From Macrosoma leucophasiata (taxonomy: Eukaryota; Arthropoda; Insecta; Lepidoptera; Hedylidae): 64,000 bases of DNA. The notes beneath the pieces were generated by a model. That model saw only the letters and a program-made list of their open reading frames with translations. It was not told where the DNA came from and did no database searches. Shown piece after piece: positions 11,505 through 22,458 of this stretch; position 1 is the stretch's first letter, and each line of letters opens with the position of its first letter. The stretch lies in NCBI GenBank assembly GCA_036365455.1, contig JAWQUS010000007.1, positions 18,740,001-18,804,000 of the forward strand. The letters run 5' to 3'. The translations under genes were made by a program, and so were the position numbers.

Positions 11505-11720
11505 TATATAAAATTCTCGTATTGTTAGTTGTTACAAACACTGTTTGTTTGTAACAACTAACAATACTCCTCCGAAACGGCTGGACCGATCATTATGATT
11601 TATTTTGTGTACATAATCGGTTGTAGTCCATTTTTAGATCCCTAAATGGTAAGAGTGATTTTCACAATTTTTTTATATTAGTTTCCTCTAAGGCGATACG
11701 AAGTTCATCGGGGCAGCTAG
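11505..11720 (+). mobile_element. Short non-autonomous Helitron-like element
   Basis: Begins TATATAAAATTCTCGTATTG, carries ACTCCTCCGAAACGGCTGGA and CCGATC, and ends CGGGGCAGCTAG|TAAT. A CTAG|T end is typical of Helitrons, and the ACTCCTCCGAAACGGCT word is familiar from lepidopteran copies. Inside is a perfect inverted repeat of 19-bp arms (11521-11539 and 11547-11565) not expected of the usual element. Confidence 0.6.
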
Positions 11721-12586
11721 TAATTATATGAAATAACATTCACAAACATTTGATCCCCCCATGAAATCTCCCCGAAGAACTCATCGGAAGGGGAGAGGGG
11801 TTTTTCTCTGAGATTAAAAAAACCCCGTCTATTTTTTTCAATTTTCAGTGTGTCGATAGTTAACTTATGCATCCACGTCTTCCCAAGTACTGTTGACTAT
11901 TTTCTGTCAACTTAATGCGGTATCAACTTCTAACTCCTAACAATTAGGTAGTGCTAGGCTTCCAAGGTCAACTCAGAAACGTAATGTGGTAACTCTGAAC
12001 CGATACGTAAATAAGCTAAGAAAACTATTAAAGTATATTGTGTGTGCCTGTATTTTTTTCGCTTTTTTAGGGTTTCTCTCGATTGCTATGCCGCCATAGA
12101 TCCCAATTTGTTAACATCCTTTAAACAGAAAATAAAATTAATCGGTCCACAATTGACGATGATATCAGTAAACACGGGTACATAAAAATATATACAGTCA
12201 AAGTCAGAACTTTCTCCTTTTTGAAATCGAAAAAACTAGTTACTTACTTAATTATATTATTAGAATTCAATTAACTCTTCGGGATTATCATAAAGACTAC
12301 GAGACGACTCATTGGATACAGTTACCTACGTACTATGGATTTTTATGTGATGGATGACAGCTGACTAACGCAATCATTTGTTTTGTCATTTCAAACGGGA
12401 TTTGTATGATCATTGTGGGAATTGGAGCAGTCCAGATTCCAACGAGGGCACTGACCACGATATAGCCATATTATGACTGATAGTTGTTCAAGAGACACGT
12501 AACGTCCATTTATCATTTCATAAAAAGTTACCAAATTATTTCTTTTTTAAAATTGCACATGATGAACTATTCCCTTATTTAAATTA
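11721..12586. other. Non-coding stretch
   Basis: No gene seen. Around 11775-11808 TCTCCCC and GGGGAGA can pair over a 16-base loop. Otherwise AT-rich DNA. Confidence 0.35.
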
Positions 12587-12815
12587 TTTTTTTATGTAAT
12601 GGAAGTGGCAAACAAGCATGCAGTTGATGTTTTGTGATGTGTAATCAAGGAGGCAAACAAGCATGCATTTAACACGGAGAGGGTAGGTACATTATGGTGC
12701 AATAAAGTATTGAGTATTGAAATTAAGTGAATACTCCAGCCTATAGATCAACACCCAAAGCTCAAAAGATCCATTGGTGGCATATAGATGCATTGCTACC
12801 CCTAACGTCTTTTTT
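12587..12815 (-). mobile_element. Metulj-like SINE, rearranged fragment
   Basis: The tail end is present twice: ATGGAAGTGGCAAACAAGCA at 12598 and GAGGCAAACAAGCATGCATT at 12650. It is followed by ACTCCAGCCTATAGATCAAC and ATGCATTGCTACCCCTAACG. The head is missing. One insertion with an internal duplication, or two nested pieces, would explain it. Confidence 0.6.
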
Positions 12816-13205
12816 GTCGAGGTGGAAATCCTCATGAATACCCTAGGTCTTGGCGCGGCGGATAGTGTGAGACCCGCACTCGCCAAAACCACCCCGGTAG
12901 CTTTCCTCTGTGCATATGTGTTGACTCCGGGAACTGCATTGCAATATCTTTCCAGAACCCTCCGTGCGTCGTACTCGGGGGCTCAAGAAAGGCATTGAAA
13001 GACACACCATAAGGCTCAACTCTGGCATAGTGTTGCCCCCAATTTCACAGCTTTTATGACATGTTGCCGCCCTTTAGGGGTAAAACCGTGCAATGAACGG
13101 TCAGGCCCCATCCTGGACCGCTCCATGACTCCGAAGCCCCCTTTAGTCGCCTCTTACGACAGGCCGGGGATACCGTACTCCTAGTCTTTAAGCCCGGCAT
13201 TAAGA
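12816..13205. repeat. Probable LINE 3' region
   Basis: GC-richer than its surroundings, with AGTCGCCTCTTACGACAGGC followed by CGGGGATACC. I recall this word from 3' regions of lepidopteran non-LTR elements. The short frames at 12774-12998 (+) and 12843-13028 (-) show no clear domain. Superfamily unassigned. Confidence 0.4.
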
Positions 13206-13275
13206 CCGAAGTTTACTAGAATTTATTTGCGTTATTACAGTCATTACGAGAAAAATACTGTCTTATCTTAAAAAG

Positions 13276-13352
13276 ATGCTGAACACTACCATTTGGCGGT
13301 TTAGATGTAGCCATAGATATAGGTAATATAGTGGTGCCTACGCCCACAAGTT
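13276..13352 (-). mobile_element. Metulj-like SINE fragment
   Basis: Retains TGCTGAACACTACCATTTGG and AGTGGTGCCTACGCCCACAA, both from the 5' half of the element. Both ends are missing. Confidence 0.6.
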
Positions 13353-13360
13353 TCGATACT

Positions 13361-13510
13361 AACCCCCTTATTCATAAACGTACATTAAATACGTTTTAGC
13401 TATAGAATGCTTTCTCTTTGTCAGTTGCATTGTCAAATGTGCAGGACAGAAAAAGACAAAGGAGAGATTAGCAACACTTTAGCTAAAATACGTTTATGAA
13501 AAAGGGGGTA
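13361..13510. mobile_element. MITE with ~21-bp terminal inverted repeats
   Basis: The left end AACCCCCTTATTCATAAACG pairs with the right end CGTTTATGAAAAAGGGGGT, over about 150 bp with AGCAACACTTTAGCTAAAAT inside. The last 35 bases of the window (from 63966) repeat the left end, and a degenerate relative lies near 52190-52320. No transposase is encoded; this is a non-autonomous DNA element. Confidence 0.7.
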
Positions 13511-13520
13511 AGACCCTAAT

Positions 13521-13656
13521 GGTGAGATTCACAGACCGCGCTACGACTTTACTTTGAGCAAAGTATGCTTAGAACTGTCAGAAATGTATGGGTTTTGACA
13601 GTTCGAAGCGTACTTTGCTCGAAAGTAAAGTCGTAGTGCGGTCTGTGAATCTCACC
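13521..13656. mobile_element. Long-hairpin MITE
   Basis: The arms 13521-13580 and 13596-13656 are inverted copies of ~60 bp with about three mismatches and one extra base, around a 15-base spacer. The outermost word is GGTGAGATTCACAGACCGC. A transcript of either strand would fold into a long, nearly perfect hairpin. It starts about 10 bp after the MITE at 13361. A single-arm relative lies at 2351. Confidence 0.8.
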
Positions 13657-14042
13657 CTAAGACCAGTAAAAACGACTTGAAATAGTATGAAACATTCTGT
13701 GTGCCGTCTCTGGTAAGTGATTATCATTAGCCTCAAAACTATGTTTGCTTTGAGTAAATGACAATCATCTATTAAAATGTTTACTTGGCAAAAGATATAG
13801 CTTGTCTGTGTAAAGTGCGTTGACACATAGAACAATAGGTGCAGCGTTATCGGTATTTACTCATCACCAATGACATTTTGTCATGATGTCATACGCAACT
13901 GATAAGTAACTCCGATCAAAACTAATAATTGTTAACAGAGATCAGCGTTTGTAGCCTTGTTAACTGATAAGTTCGCACGCCTTCGTTGTTATCCTTGATT
14001 TACAAATGGATTGTATTTAATTGTCTGTATTTTTATCTATCT
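13657..14042. other. Non-coding stretch
   Basis: No gene or recognised repeat. The open frame on the minus strand (13578-13835) is partly inside the hairpin and has no domain. Confidence 0.35.
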
Positions 14043-14281
14043 GTTGGCAATAGATGTCGCTACTGCCGCCATAAGGCAATGCAATAAATGTTTGAAGATT
14101 TGACAAATCAGGTACATACGAACTTCGGTAGCTCAGTTGGAAGCGTGGCTGGATTAGATTCCCAGTAGTCGCGGGTTCAAGTCCCGCCTGAAGTGAAAAT
14201 TTTCTTTCCGTTTTTCTTTACCTAATATATATTTCACTAGCAAGTCCTATTGCGAAACATAATATTAAATCAATTATCTAT
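14043..14281 (+). mobile_element. Second copy of the tRNA-cored element
   Basis: Starts GTTGGCAATAGATGTCGCTA, continues GGCAATGCAATAAATG and GATTTGACAAATC, then a tRNA-like core, then AATTTTCTTTCCG and a diverged copy of the 64-bp block seen at 3307. The upstream direct repeat is not recognisable here. Its existence shows that the copy at 3307-3676 belongs to a dispersed family. Confidence 0.6.
14122..14194 (+). tRNA. tRNA-like sequence inside a repeat (pseudo-tRNA)
   Basis: 73 bases with acceptor ACTTCGG/CTGAAGT (one G-T pair), T stem GCGGG/CCCGC with loop TTCAAGT, and an intact B box (GGTTCAAGTCC). The D stem is damaged (GCTC against GCGT), so it is unlikely to work as a tRNA. Confidence 0.45.
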
Positions 14282-14895
14282 TTCATCTTATCTATCGTTC
14301 AATAATTTTTAGGATTTTTTGAATCTTCCTATTTTTTATGAAAAAGGATAGGATCACTTATGTGTTTTCAAGTCTATCTATTTGTATGTCCGACTCTCAC
14401 TGATAATTTGCTTCGAAACTAATGGATATATAATTTTTTTTCCTTATGTTCACATCAATCATTTTAAAAATCTATCTATCCAAATAAATGGTATTTAATC
14501 AAATAAAATAACATGTTCTGACACGGCCATTGGATTATACGTAAACATGACTACATCCTACACTAGCATACAAAAAGCTATCCGAGCCGGGGGCATTTGC
14601 GGCGTAACGTTCGAAAATTACACACTATGTGCTTCTATCACGAATACTTAATATATTTGTCGGACGAGGCACAATTATGGGCAGTACGGCGTGACGAACC
14701 GCTCCGTTGACCGCGAAATCTTGTTGCGGCCTGTGAAAACACTTGGATGAGGCAAATTCAATATCAACGCACTTGAAATTGTGCTGCTTGTGATTCTATG
14801 CATCGTTTGCAAAGATCTTTAAATAAATACGAGTAGGTATGTACATCATTGTACAGCGATATGCTAACTTATTCGATAAAATTATGAAAATGTAG
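14282..14895. other. Non-coding stretch with a GC-richer patch
   Basis: No gene. From about 14580 to 14760 base composition shifts to CpG-bearing sequence, which may be a conserved element. I see no motif that decides its role. Confidence 0.3.
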
Positions 14896-15115
14896 TACTG
14901 GTGGTAGAGTTTCAATATCTGAGGGCACAAGCACAACCGAATTTCGTAATATATCTGCCGACATACGGTAGTGTTCAGCACTTTTGTGTTACGGTTAATG
15001 TTACATGGTAGTGTATGGCTCCGCAATTTCTGTCACAGAGACATAACACCTAAGGTCTCAGACTAGCCTAGTGGAAACGCATCTGCATATGGACCTCTGA
15101 CGTTTGGAGAGATGT
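14896..15115 (+). mobile_element. Metulj-like SINE, 3'-truncated
   Basis: Head ACTGGTGGTAGAGTTTCAAT, then GGTAGTGTTCAGCACTTTTG, GTCACAGAGACATAACACCT and CGCATCTGCATATGGACCTC. The terminal third and A tail are lost. Confidence 0.7.
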
Positions 15116-16590
15116 TTTATTAGTAGATTTAACGAATAATACCTCATTCGATTCACACAGAATAAAAAGTAAAAAAAAAAAAATCTACCAAATCGTTATG
15201 CGAAAAAACAAACAAAGCTTCTAGATATTCCAAAATTATGTAATACCAGTAAATAATAAAATCGACCCTTAATTCTTCAATTAGCAACCGATGCTGCCAG
15301 CAAAAATTACATCGACAATGTATTGGACATAAATATGTTGAAATGATAAATCTTTTTCAACATTGCTTCTTTTTTTAATTTATCGCTTATATACATATTA
15401 ATGTTGCCGACAAGAGTTTCCGTATAAATAGTGGTTTATTTTCATTTAATTGCTAGTGTACGGATAAAGTGCCCATAATTTATGATGTTGCTCTACATCG
15501 CCGTATACTATGGAAATATCCGTAGTAACAAAAATATACACGTAATGGAGTAGCAATAAATTGCTTAATGTATTTTTATGCCGTCATGGTTAAAAATGTT
15601 GCATAAAATGCAACTGTCAACGATGAACTGACATCCACTGAGTCTTTCGATTTATTTCTAATATTTATTCGTGCTACGTGGACTACTGTCCATCAGCTGA
15701 CCCGTTTGCTTGTTTGTAAATTGTTCCAAAAAATAAGATATTTGTATTGGGATTACTTTAAATTTTATTTCAGTGCTTCCTGTTGAGGGAGGCACCGCCC
15801 TTCAATGATCATATAGAAATGAAGAGGGTATAATCATAATAATTTAATGCCTAGTTCTTTCTGTGCAACGCGTTGTATTTGGTTTAAATAAATAGCGAGC
15901 AGTTCACATGATGGTAGGTAATGATCCCTACAGACATCAGAAATCTAAATTGTGGACAATTTTTACTACGGTACCAACCCTAAAAAAATACTTACTAGAA
16001 GATAGTGACTTTAAAATAACCATGTATATGTATAGATCTAGAGAGTTCCTTCGTAAAACAAAGTAAGGTTAGAGAAAACCCCGCATCAGACTCCGATCAT
16101 TCCTAGCTCCATGTAGTTCTCGGCCGCCTCTAATTACCGGTGAGAGCGCTCGATCTGTACGAGACAATGTCTACACTTGTACGGTCATTATACGTGTTTT
16201 TCGACACGACACACCTGTTTAACGACAATAACATATACTCCACCATTAACGTCGAACAAAACGTACCACTTAACATGCGTGACACGCGCTCCGGTGCCCG
16301 TGAATATTTTTTGACTTACAAATTGTTGACAAATTTATTAAAATGAAGAAACTTCGAAGTGTTGTTTTTATCTTAGTTATTAATGTTTTTATGGAAATAG
16401 TAATCAACCAACGTTTATCGTAAGAAAATACTGTCCTATACGACCTACAGAGTACAACTTTTTTTAAGTTACGAAATTACTAAAAGATTAAAGTATCGCG
16501 CAGTTTTTGGAACTACGTCACAACTATGATAGCATTAAGTTTTCTAATTTTAAATTGAATCAGAATAACAATTACCATACTGGTTAGCCT
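15116..16590. other. Non-coding stretch
   Basis: Mostly AT-rich. A frame at 16140-16346 (+) lies in somewhat GC-richer DNA (about 16060-16300), but shows no known domain or splice context. I see no gene. Confidence 0.35.
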
Positions 16591-16868
16591 ACTGGTGGTG
16601 ACGGAGCTCGCGGGCGTAGGCACCACCGCATTACCTAAGATACTTGCCGCTAAATGTTAGTGTTCAGCACTATCGTGTTCCGGTCAGATGGTAATGTATG
16701 GCTCTGTAATTTCCGGCACAGAGGCATGACACCTAAGGCCTCAGGGGTGGTAACGCATCTGCACTTCGACCTTGGTCTTTGTGTGGGTGGCTATAGGCTG
16801 CAGTCATCACTTAACATCAATGTGAACTGCATGCTTGTTTGCCACTGGATTACATAAAAAAAAAAAAG
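16591..16868 (+). mobile_element. Metulj-like SINE with short internal deletion
   Basis: Head ACTGGTGGTGACGGAGCTCG lacks the ~11 bases AGAGCTCCAGT of the consensus. The rest is well kept up to GCCACTGGATTACATAAAAA and a long A tail, so it looks fairly recent. The frame at 16654-16857 is a by-product. Confidence 0.8.
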
Positions 16869-17189
16869 TAGGTGATTTTTTTTTGTTTTTCACTTTAGTT
16901 CCTTTTTCCCAAACTTGTTTTAATGGTGGAAAGATGGTTGTTATTACTTTTTAACTTGAAAGCACAACTCATGACAATACAGTTGAAAAAAAAATAAGTA
17001 TAAAAGTCTTGATACAATTTTTAAATATTTTTTTAAGATTTATCCAACAGAATCTCACAGTATAGAGTGCGTAAAAAAAATTACATCCCCACTTTACGTA
17101 CGAAAGATACTATAAAAAATATTTGTTCAGAATTTTATTATCCGACTTTCTCCAAATCCGAATAACTAACAAGTAGGTATATTCGTGTA
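16869..17189. other. AT-rich non-coding stretch
   Basis: T- and A-rich runs, no gene. Part of it may belong to the repeat that ends at about 17287. Confidence 0.3.
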
Positions 17190-17290
17190 CAGCTTTCTTG
17201 TACTAAGTCAACGAACAAAGCTGCTGACAGACGGACGGACGGACTACGGAAAACTTGCCTTCCTTGTAGACTACGGCACCCTAAAAATGT
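17190..17290 (+). repeat. Tail of the ACGGAACCCTAAAAA repeat family
   Basis: Contains GACAGACGGACGGACGGACT and ends CTACGGCACCCTAAAAATG, matching the close of the 10061-10676 repeat with one change (GCACCC for GAACCC). Confidence 0.6.
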
Positions 17291-18492
17291 TATTATTTGC
17301 AATACCAATTACTATTTAGCTACATAGCAGGTACATACTGTGTTGTATTTAGCAAATGATTATTATCCTTCCTTAAATTAGAGGATATTCATAATAAAAA
17401 TCTAACTAGGTATTTGATTTATGTTATGAATATCAAACAACGAGGAGGTACCATCGAAGAAATATCTGGTAGATCACGTCGGTGCCTTATCTGTGTAACG
17501 ATCAAGTCTAATATGAAATGGTTTTGGATCACCGGAAACTCCCGGATCTTCGATGGTAGAGTACTCAAAGTTCTGACTAGTCAGACTATGATATCTTTAA
17601 ATATAATAAATTAGTTAATGAGTTTCTGATTCTGATAGGATAGCCTATATACAGTCAGGTTAGACTGAATAATCAGTACCTAACGTTGACATTTAAGAAT
17701 ATTATTATTAATGTGTGTGATATTTTACAAAACGTACCTATAAACAATAGCGATAGCGATTATAAATCGTTGGTATACTTATCGAAATCATCTATCGAGA
17801 TCTTATTACAATACGCGTACACCTAAATGTCTTCTAAGTAGGTACAATCATTTTGTCAATGAAGAAACAAAATATTTCTCACAAAAGCGACTCGGCAATG
17901 GTACAGCGATCGAACGGTTCTTGCGGGCATTTTGAGGTCACGTCCGATGAATAATGCGCCCGGGCCATTAGCGGTCATTATATGCAAATAATATTACACA
18001 TTAACCGCATATACTGTTGCTCATTTAGTATAAACATGGAGGCCATAGATGCGGTGGTTAGCGGAGATTCCTATATAAGTGGGCTTCAAATATCACGTTA
18101 ATTCCTTATCCAATTAGCGTTTTATAGAGATCGCGATGATAGAAGTAACTTCTTCTATTCTCTTTTGCCGAATAATACAATTTTGAGTTTTGATCCTCAG
18201 ATTGATTCAGATATTTTTTCATTTACTCAATGAGAACTTTAATCACGGTGTTCAACAATGTAGATACATTTCGCTTCAAATAGGTGTAGGTACCAGATAC
18301 ATAAAGAGCGCTAGATACCGATTTATCAATAGGTTTGTATAAGAACAGTTAAAGTATTAAGAATGTTTGTACCTAAGTTATACTGTGTAGGAAGTCAGAG
18401 AAAAAGGAGATGAAATATTTGTCATTAATCGGTTACATCATTTATATTTCCAAGCGAACTGTTTTTTACATTTTACATTTCATTTTTTTATA
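17291..18492. promoter_or_regulatory. Non-coding, possible conserved island
   Basis: No gene. From about 17880 to 18070 the sequence is CpG-bearing, with GGCCATTAGCGGTCATTATA and the POU-type octamer ATGCAAAT at about 17982. It stands out from AT-rich flanks and may be an enhancer. This is inference. Confidence 0.25.
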
Positions 18493-18708
18493 GGTGGTGG
18501 TGTTGTTACCATTTACCATTATACTGCAGATAATATATTGTACGGCCCTGTAATTTCCGGCACAGAGGCATAATACCTTAGGCCTCAGGAGTGGTAACGC
18601 ATCTGCATTTTGACCGTGGTGTTTGTCTGGGTTTCTAAAGGCTGCTGTCATCACTTAACATCAATGTGAACTGCATGGTTGTTTGCCATTTCCATTACAT
18701 AAAAAAAA
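18493..18708 (+). mobile_element. Metulj-like SINE, head damaged
   Basis: TGGTGGTGTTGTTACCATTT replaces the normal head. From GTACGGCCCTGTAATTTCCG on it follows the family, ending TTTCCATTACATAAAAAAA. Confidence 0.75.
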
Positions 18709-20669
18709 TTATAAGTATTCCCCTCCCTTGGGTCACCTACATCAAGTAAAAGTTAAAACGTTGTGCTTACCTAGCGAAATTGACACCGTCTAATTTATAA
18801 CAGAATTCATCTGTAAACTTATCAGATTAAAATCTATCTAATGAATCACTACAATCGAGTGATGAAAAAGTTTTTAAATCGCAGCCGATTGGATAAAATT
18901 AATCAATGGGTGCCAGGGGTCGTCAATGGAATGGATATTTTATGTTCCCGTGGGCGGAGAGTGGGCTCCAATTTGTCCGCAGTTTTTTAATTAGTATGGA
19001 TGCAAGAGAAATTGTTTTTATGCTTGCTTCGAGCACATGTCACGACCTATTTCACACACTACATTTTATTTGACATTTTATTGAACGGATTATTACAGTT
19101 TTCTCCTCAAACGCTAAGTAACAGTTCTTGCTAACTACTATGTAACTCACTTAATTTATGTTATTTTTAATCGGCTCAGCGAGCTCGGCTATTAATTATT
19201 GTGATATAGCTTAACGATAGTATTATTCATATGAAAATAAAAATGAGAAGTTTAAACCTTTTAGATTGTAGGTATATCTTACGTTATAACAACAGGTAGT
19301 ATTCTTTTCATAAAAATTAAACAGATACCTATACGGTACTTTTTTTAAATAATGGATACCTAATAACAGGACAACACAGATTCTTAATCAGACAGTTATG
19401 TCCCCTTTAGCACAAATTTTCTCATTTAATCTCGAGCATTGTAAGAAATTATGTGTATTAAGCATACTTCATAACAGAAATTACCGAATTAAATCAGTCG
19501 TTAGCATTCGCATGCCATTGCGTTCGTAATCTGACTGACTGATACTGGTGAATGAAATATGCTCTGTCCTATGCTGGGTATGCTGGGTATCAAAATTTTT
19601 TCTCTGGATATAATATAATTGTAATAGAGCTTGTCAAGTTAAAAAAATAAGCGATGTTATTGTGAAGAAAGAAAGAAATTAAAATGTAATCCCTTGGAAT
19701 ACACATAGGTACACAGTATTGTAATAAAGACAAAACCGATAGGTAATAAAAACCGGTTAAAATAACAAAAATAAAAAATTGAGAAGAAAACAAAAAAAAA
19801 AAAAACAACATGGTCTCATCTCAGTTATCCCATATTATGAGAAAAATACTTTTTAAAATGATCATTATGTACTATATAATATGTACTATGAATAATCCAA
19901 TCCAATATAGGTTTATGAAACATTATCATACTTTCAGTCAAATCTATTGTTAATTTGTAAATTATACTGAACATAAAACAGTATATTTATATGTGTTAGT
20001 TAATACTACTCCAGTAATTAAATGAATATTGATCCAATCAAATAATGTAGCGAAGGCGAAACGGTTTAAATTTACTTTTATTACCTTCTAACTAACTTCA
20101 CCCAAACTAAGTGTTCCCGGAGTAACCCATCAACTTTTTCACTGTTTGAAATAAAATTGGAGTACCTTAGCTATGTTACTTTCTTGTTTTCAATCACAAT
20201 GTCCGAACTTTGTTTGCAGCACATAAATTAAATTGGTGATGATGAATTTTGAGCTTTTTCACGCAGCCTCCGTGAGCGATAAAAATAAGATAAGTATACT
20301 TATCTTATTCCAGGCTCAAATCTATGCAAAGCTATTTACATGCTTTACATATAGTTATTTGAATAAACCTGCAATCATTATATATTTTTTATTGTCTTCT
20401 TTAAGCTTAGGTAATGCTTAGGTATTCGCGAGCTTACACTCATCGAAATAAATCTGTCTTTACGGATGTAACTCGCGAATTAAACAAAAACTATTTTCAA
20501 AATCAGCCCAACGTTTTTATCGTAATCATAATATTTTCAGTTTTCGTAGTTTGGGACAAGCTGACAGAATAGTTATAGTTGTCTTTACAGTAAAGTATGC
20601 AAATAATCTTAAACGTCCTAAAAGCGACATAATTTTGTTTTATCGTAAAAGGGCAAGTAAATAAACAAT
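18709..20669. other. Non-coding stretch
   Basis: No gene supported. A patch at about 18840-19010 is less AT-rich, with CAATGGGTGCCAGGGGTCGT and TTTTTTAATTAG, and may be conserved. The rest is AT-rich. The hydrophobic frame at 19590-19811 (-) comes from T/A runs. Confidence 0.35.
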
Positions 20670-20845
20670 AAATAAATCGCTTACACTCACAGCCCCTATA
20701 CAAGTTATAAACTTGTGTCGTAGGTGCCGTTGTACACACACAACACATACACATACAATGTACTCTGTGACATACACAAACACCCAAGCCCGAAACAAAT
20801 ATCGCGAACCCGCGACCCTTCGAATCAAACGGTTACCGAGTCGTC
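20670..20845 (-). mobile_element. tRNA-headed SINE (family 2), internally deleted
   Basis: On the minus strand it starts near ACTCGGTAACCG, keeps AAGGGTCGCGGGTTCGCGAT, the GTGTTTGTGTATGTCACAG word and ends GTGAGTGTAAGCGATTTATT. The sequence between B box and body is shorter than in the sister copy at 21445. Simple GT-rich DNA forms part of it. Confidence 0.65.
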
Positions 20846-20983
20846 CCATTTTATTCTTCATGAATTTTATGTATTCATGAACAATATCGCCAAACTATAC
20901 CAAATCTTATCATAATAATATTTTTTTATTTACCGATATAAATTTCCTTCATCAACTTAACTTCTTTGCCTAACATATTAACC

Positions 20984-21092
20984 ATGATTGATCCCATTAA
21001 TGATAACACTTATGGATCAGAAGAACAGCATTCGGAAGCAGGTGCACTGTCTTCTACATCCGGCTTCAACCAATTTAGAATGTAATCTCAAT
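20984..21092 (+). promoter_or_regulatory. Triplicated non-coding element, copy A
   Basis: Begins ATGATTGATCCCATTAATGA, continues ATAAC, and 65 bases after the start has GTCTTC preceded by GAAGCAGGTGCACT. Copies B and C keep the same landmarks in the same order. The TGATTGAT word matches the Pbx/Exd-Hox composite site, and ATTA is the homeodomain core. The element sits about 6 kb upstream of the LMO4-type exon. It is the most diverged of the three. Confidence 0.45.
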
Positions 21093-21444
21093 ATAAATTA
21101 GAAATTTGCTGTTTTGATGTATTCACTGATTGAAGTCTTCAAGCTGCTTTTAGTCGTCGATCATTTTGAGAGACTATATTGTTATTTATGTTCGTTAATT
21201 CTATTATCAACGGCTCTGAAGTGTATAGCAATAACAGAGACGCTGATAGGCTGATGCTGGTTTTTATAAGAGTACATGAAACAAGACTTTTCATGAGTAA
21301 GACTATCATGATTAACAAAGACAAATTAATCATGATTAATAAAATGTTATTATTATTTTCACTCTATTATTGATAGTCTTTTATAAACTTCGCATGTTTT
21401 TTTCAAGTAAACGTAAGTAATGGATCTATTATAATAATAATACA
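21093..21444. other. Non-coding stretch with a 16-bp palindrome
   Basis: Holds ATTAATCATGATTAAT (21325-21340), a perfect palindrome with two inverted homeodomain-type cores, and a related ATCATGATTAA nearby. Both frames crossing it (21139-21333 -, 21179-21373 +) overlap one another and have no domain. Confidence 0.4.
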
Positions 21445-21649
21445 TAATAAATACGCTTACACTCACAGCCCCACACTAGGTATAAACCTGTATCGTGGGT
21501 GCCGTTATAAACACACAACACATACACAAACACCCAGACCCGAAACAAATATCTGTAGATCATACAAATATTTGTCCCGGTGCGGGGATCGAACCCGCGA
21601 CCCTTCGAATCAAACGGTGGTTTCGCACCGCTGGACTAACCGGGTCGTC
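21445..21649 (-). mobile_element. tRNA-headed SINE (family 2), near complete
   Basis: Minus strand: GACGACCCGGTTAGTCCAGC and GGTGCGAAACCACCG form a tRNA-like head, with B box GGTTCGATCCCCGCACCGGG closing it. Then comes a body with CAAATATTTGTATGATCTAC, GTTTCGGGTCTGGGTG and TTGTGTATGTGTTGTGTG, and a GTGAGTGTAAGCGTATTTAT end. It separates element copies A and B. Confidence 0.75.
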
Positions 21650-21963
21650 AAATTATTAATTTCATATTGTATTTATAAACTTCGAATTGGTAGGTACACC
21701 CTTGTGATTTTTTCAAGTTATTGATTATCCATAACTGATCTAACTATCGATAACTATCTTAAAAGGGGGAAGGGGTGGTGAAACTGAGTAACCAATTAAT
21801 ATTCTAGATAAATATAGAAATATTGTCTGTGTTAGACAAACAGACAAAAAGTGCTCCTACAAAGCTTTCGTTTTCCCCTTAAAGATGCGGAAACTCGAAA
21901 ATATTGAATACAAAATGAATAAAACTTAAACTTCTTCATTTGTCGCGCACATAATCCTCATCA
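21650..21963. other. Non-coding stretch
   Basis: AT-rich, no gene. From about 21943 (TCGCGCACATAATCCTC) the similarity between element copies B and C already begins (TCGCGAATAATCGTC at 22440). Confidence 0.35.
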
Positions 21964-22103
21964 ATGATTGATTCCATTAACAATAACCGTGTGGAGCAGG
22001 GAAGTGAAGGGGAGCGAACTCATCGTCTTCCCTTGTTTCTAATTGAGTTAACAACGTTTCTATTGTGTCTGAGCCTTTAATTTCGATCAACCAATTTATG
22101 AGA
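21964..22103 (+). promoter_or_regulatory. Triplicated non-coding element, copy B
   Basis: Starts ATGATTGATTCCATTAACAA then TAAC. It has GAGCAGGGAAGTGAAGGGGA and GCG, CATCGTCTTCCC, CTAATTGAG, CTTTAATTTCG and ATCAACCAATTTATGAG. It shares CAGGG...AGGGGAGC, CATCGTCTTC, CTAATT and TTTAATTTCG with copy C, and AACCAATTTA with copy A. The TAATT words are homeodomain-like. Confidence 0.5.
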
Positions 22104-22167
22104 CAATCACAGAAACTTGTAGTAGCAGATGTTTTCTTTATTAGCAATATGTGTATGAATTTAATGT

Positions 22168-22262
22168 TTTTTTATGATATGGAAGTGCGAAACAAGCATG
22201 TACCTAGCTAGTACAATAAAAAATCAAAGATGTCTTTAGATGCATTACTTCTCCTGTGCCCT
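22168..22262 (-). mobile_element. Metulj-like SINE, decayed fragment
   Basis: TTTTTTTATGATATGGAAGT and ACAAGCATG mark a degenerate tail end, followed by GATGTCTTTAGATGCATTAC. The rest is not recognisable. Confidence 0.4.
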
Positions 22263-22458
22263 AACAGGGTAATGTCCATTGCAATGTTATTAACAATGTA
22301 ATGTTTTTCTATTAAAAATATAGAGAAATGTGGAGAAGTCGATAATACATATATACATAGTATTTTAAAAACATGAGTCCATCATACAAACACTCTTATG
22401 ATTAATTTTACCAATTATTTGATTAAATTCTTATTTTTTTCGCGAATAATCGTCGTCC
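22263..22458. other. Non-coding spacer between element copies
   Basis: AT-rich; its last ~20 bases (22438-22458) align to the sequence just before copy B. Confidence 0.3.

Noticed and set aside
14122..14194. Functional tRNA gene
   Set aside because: The D stem is broken and the sequence belongs to a dispersed repeat.
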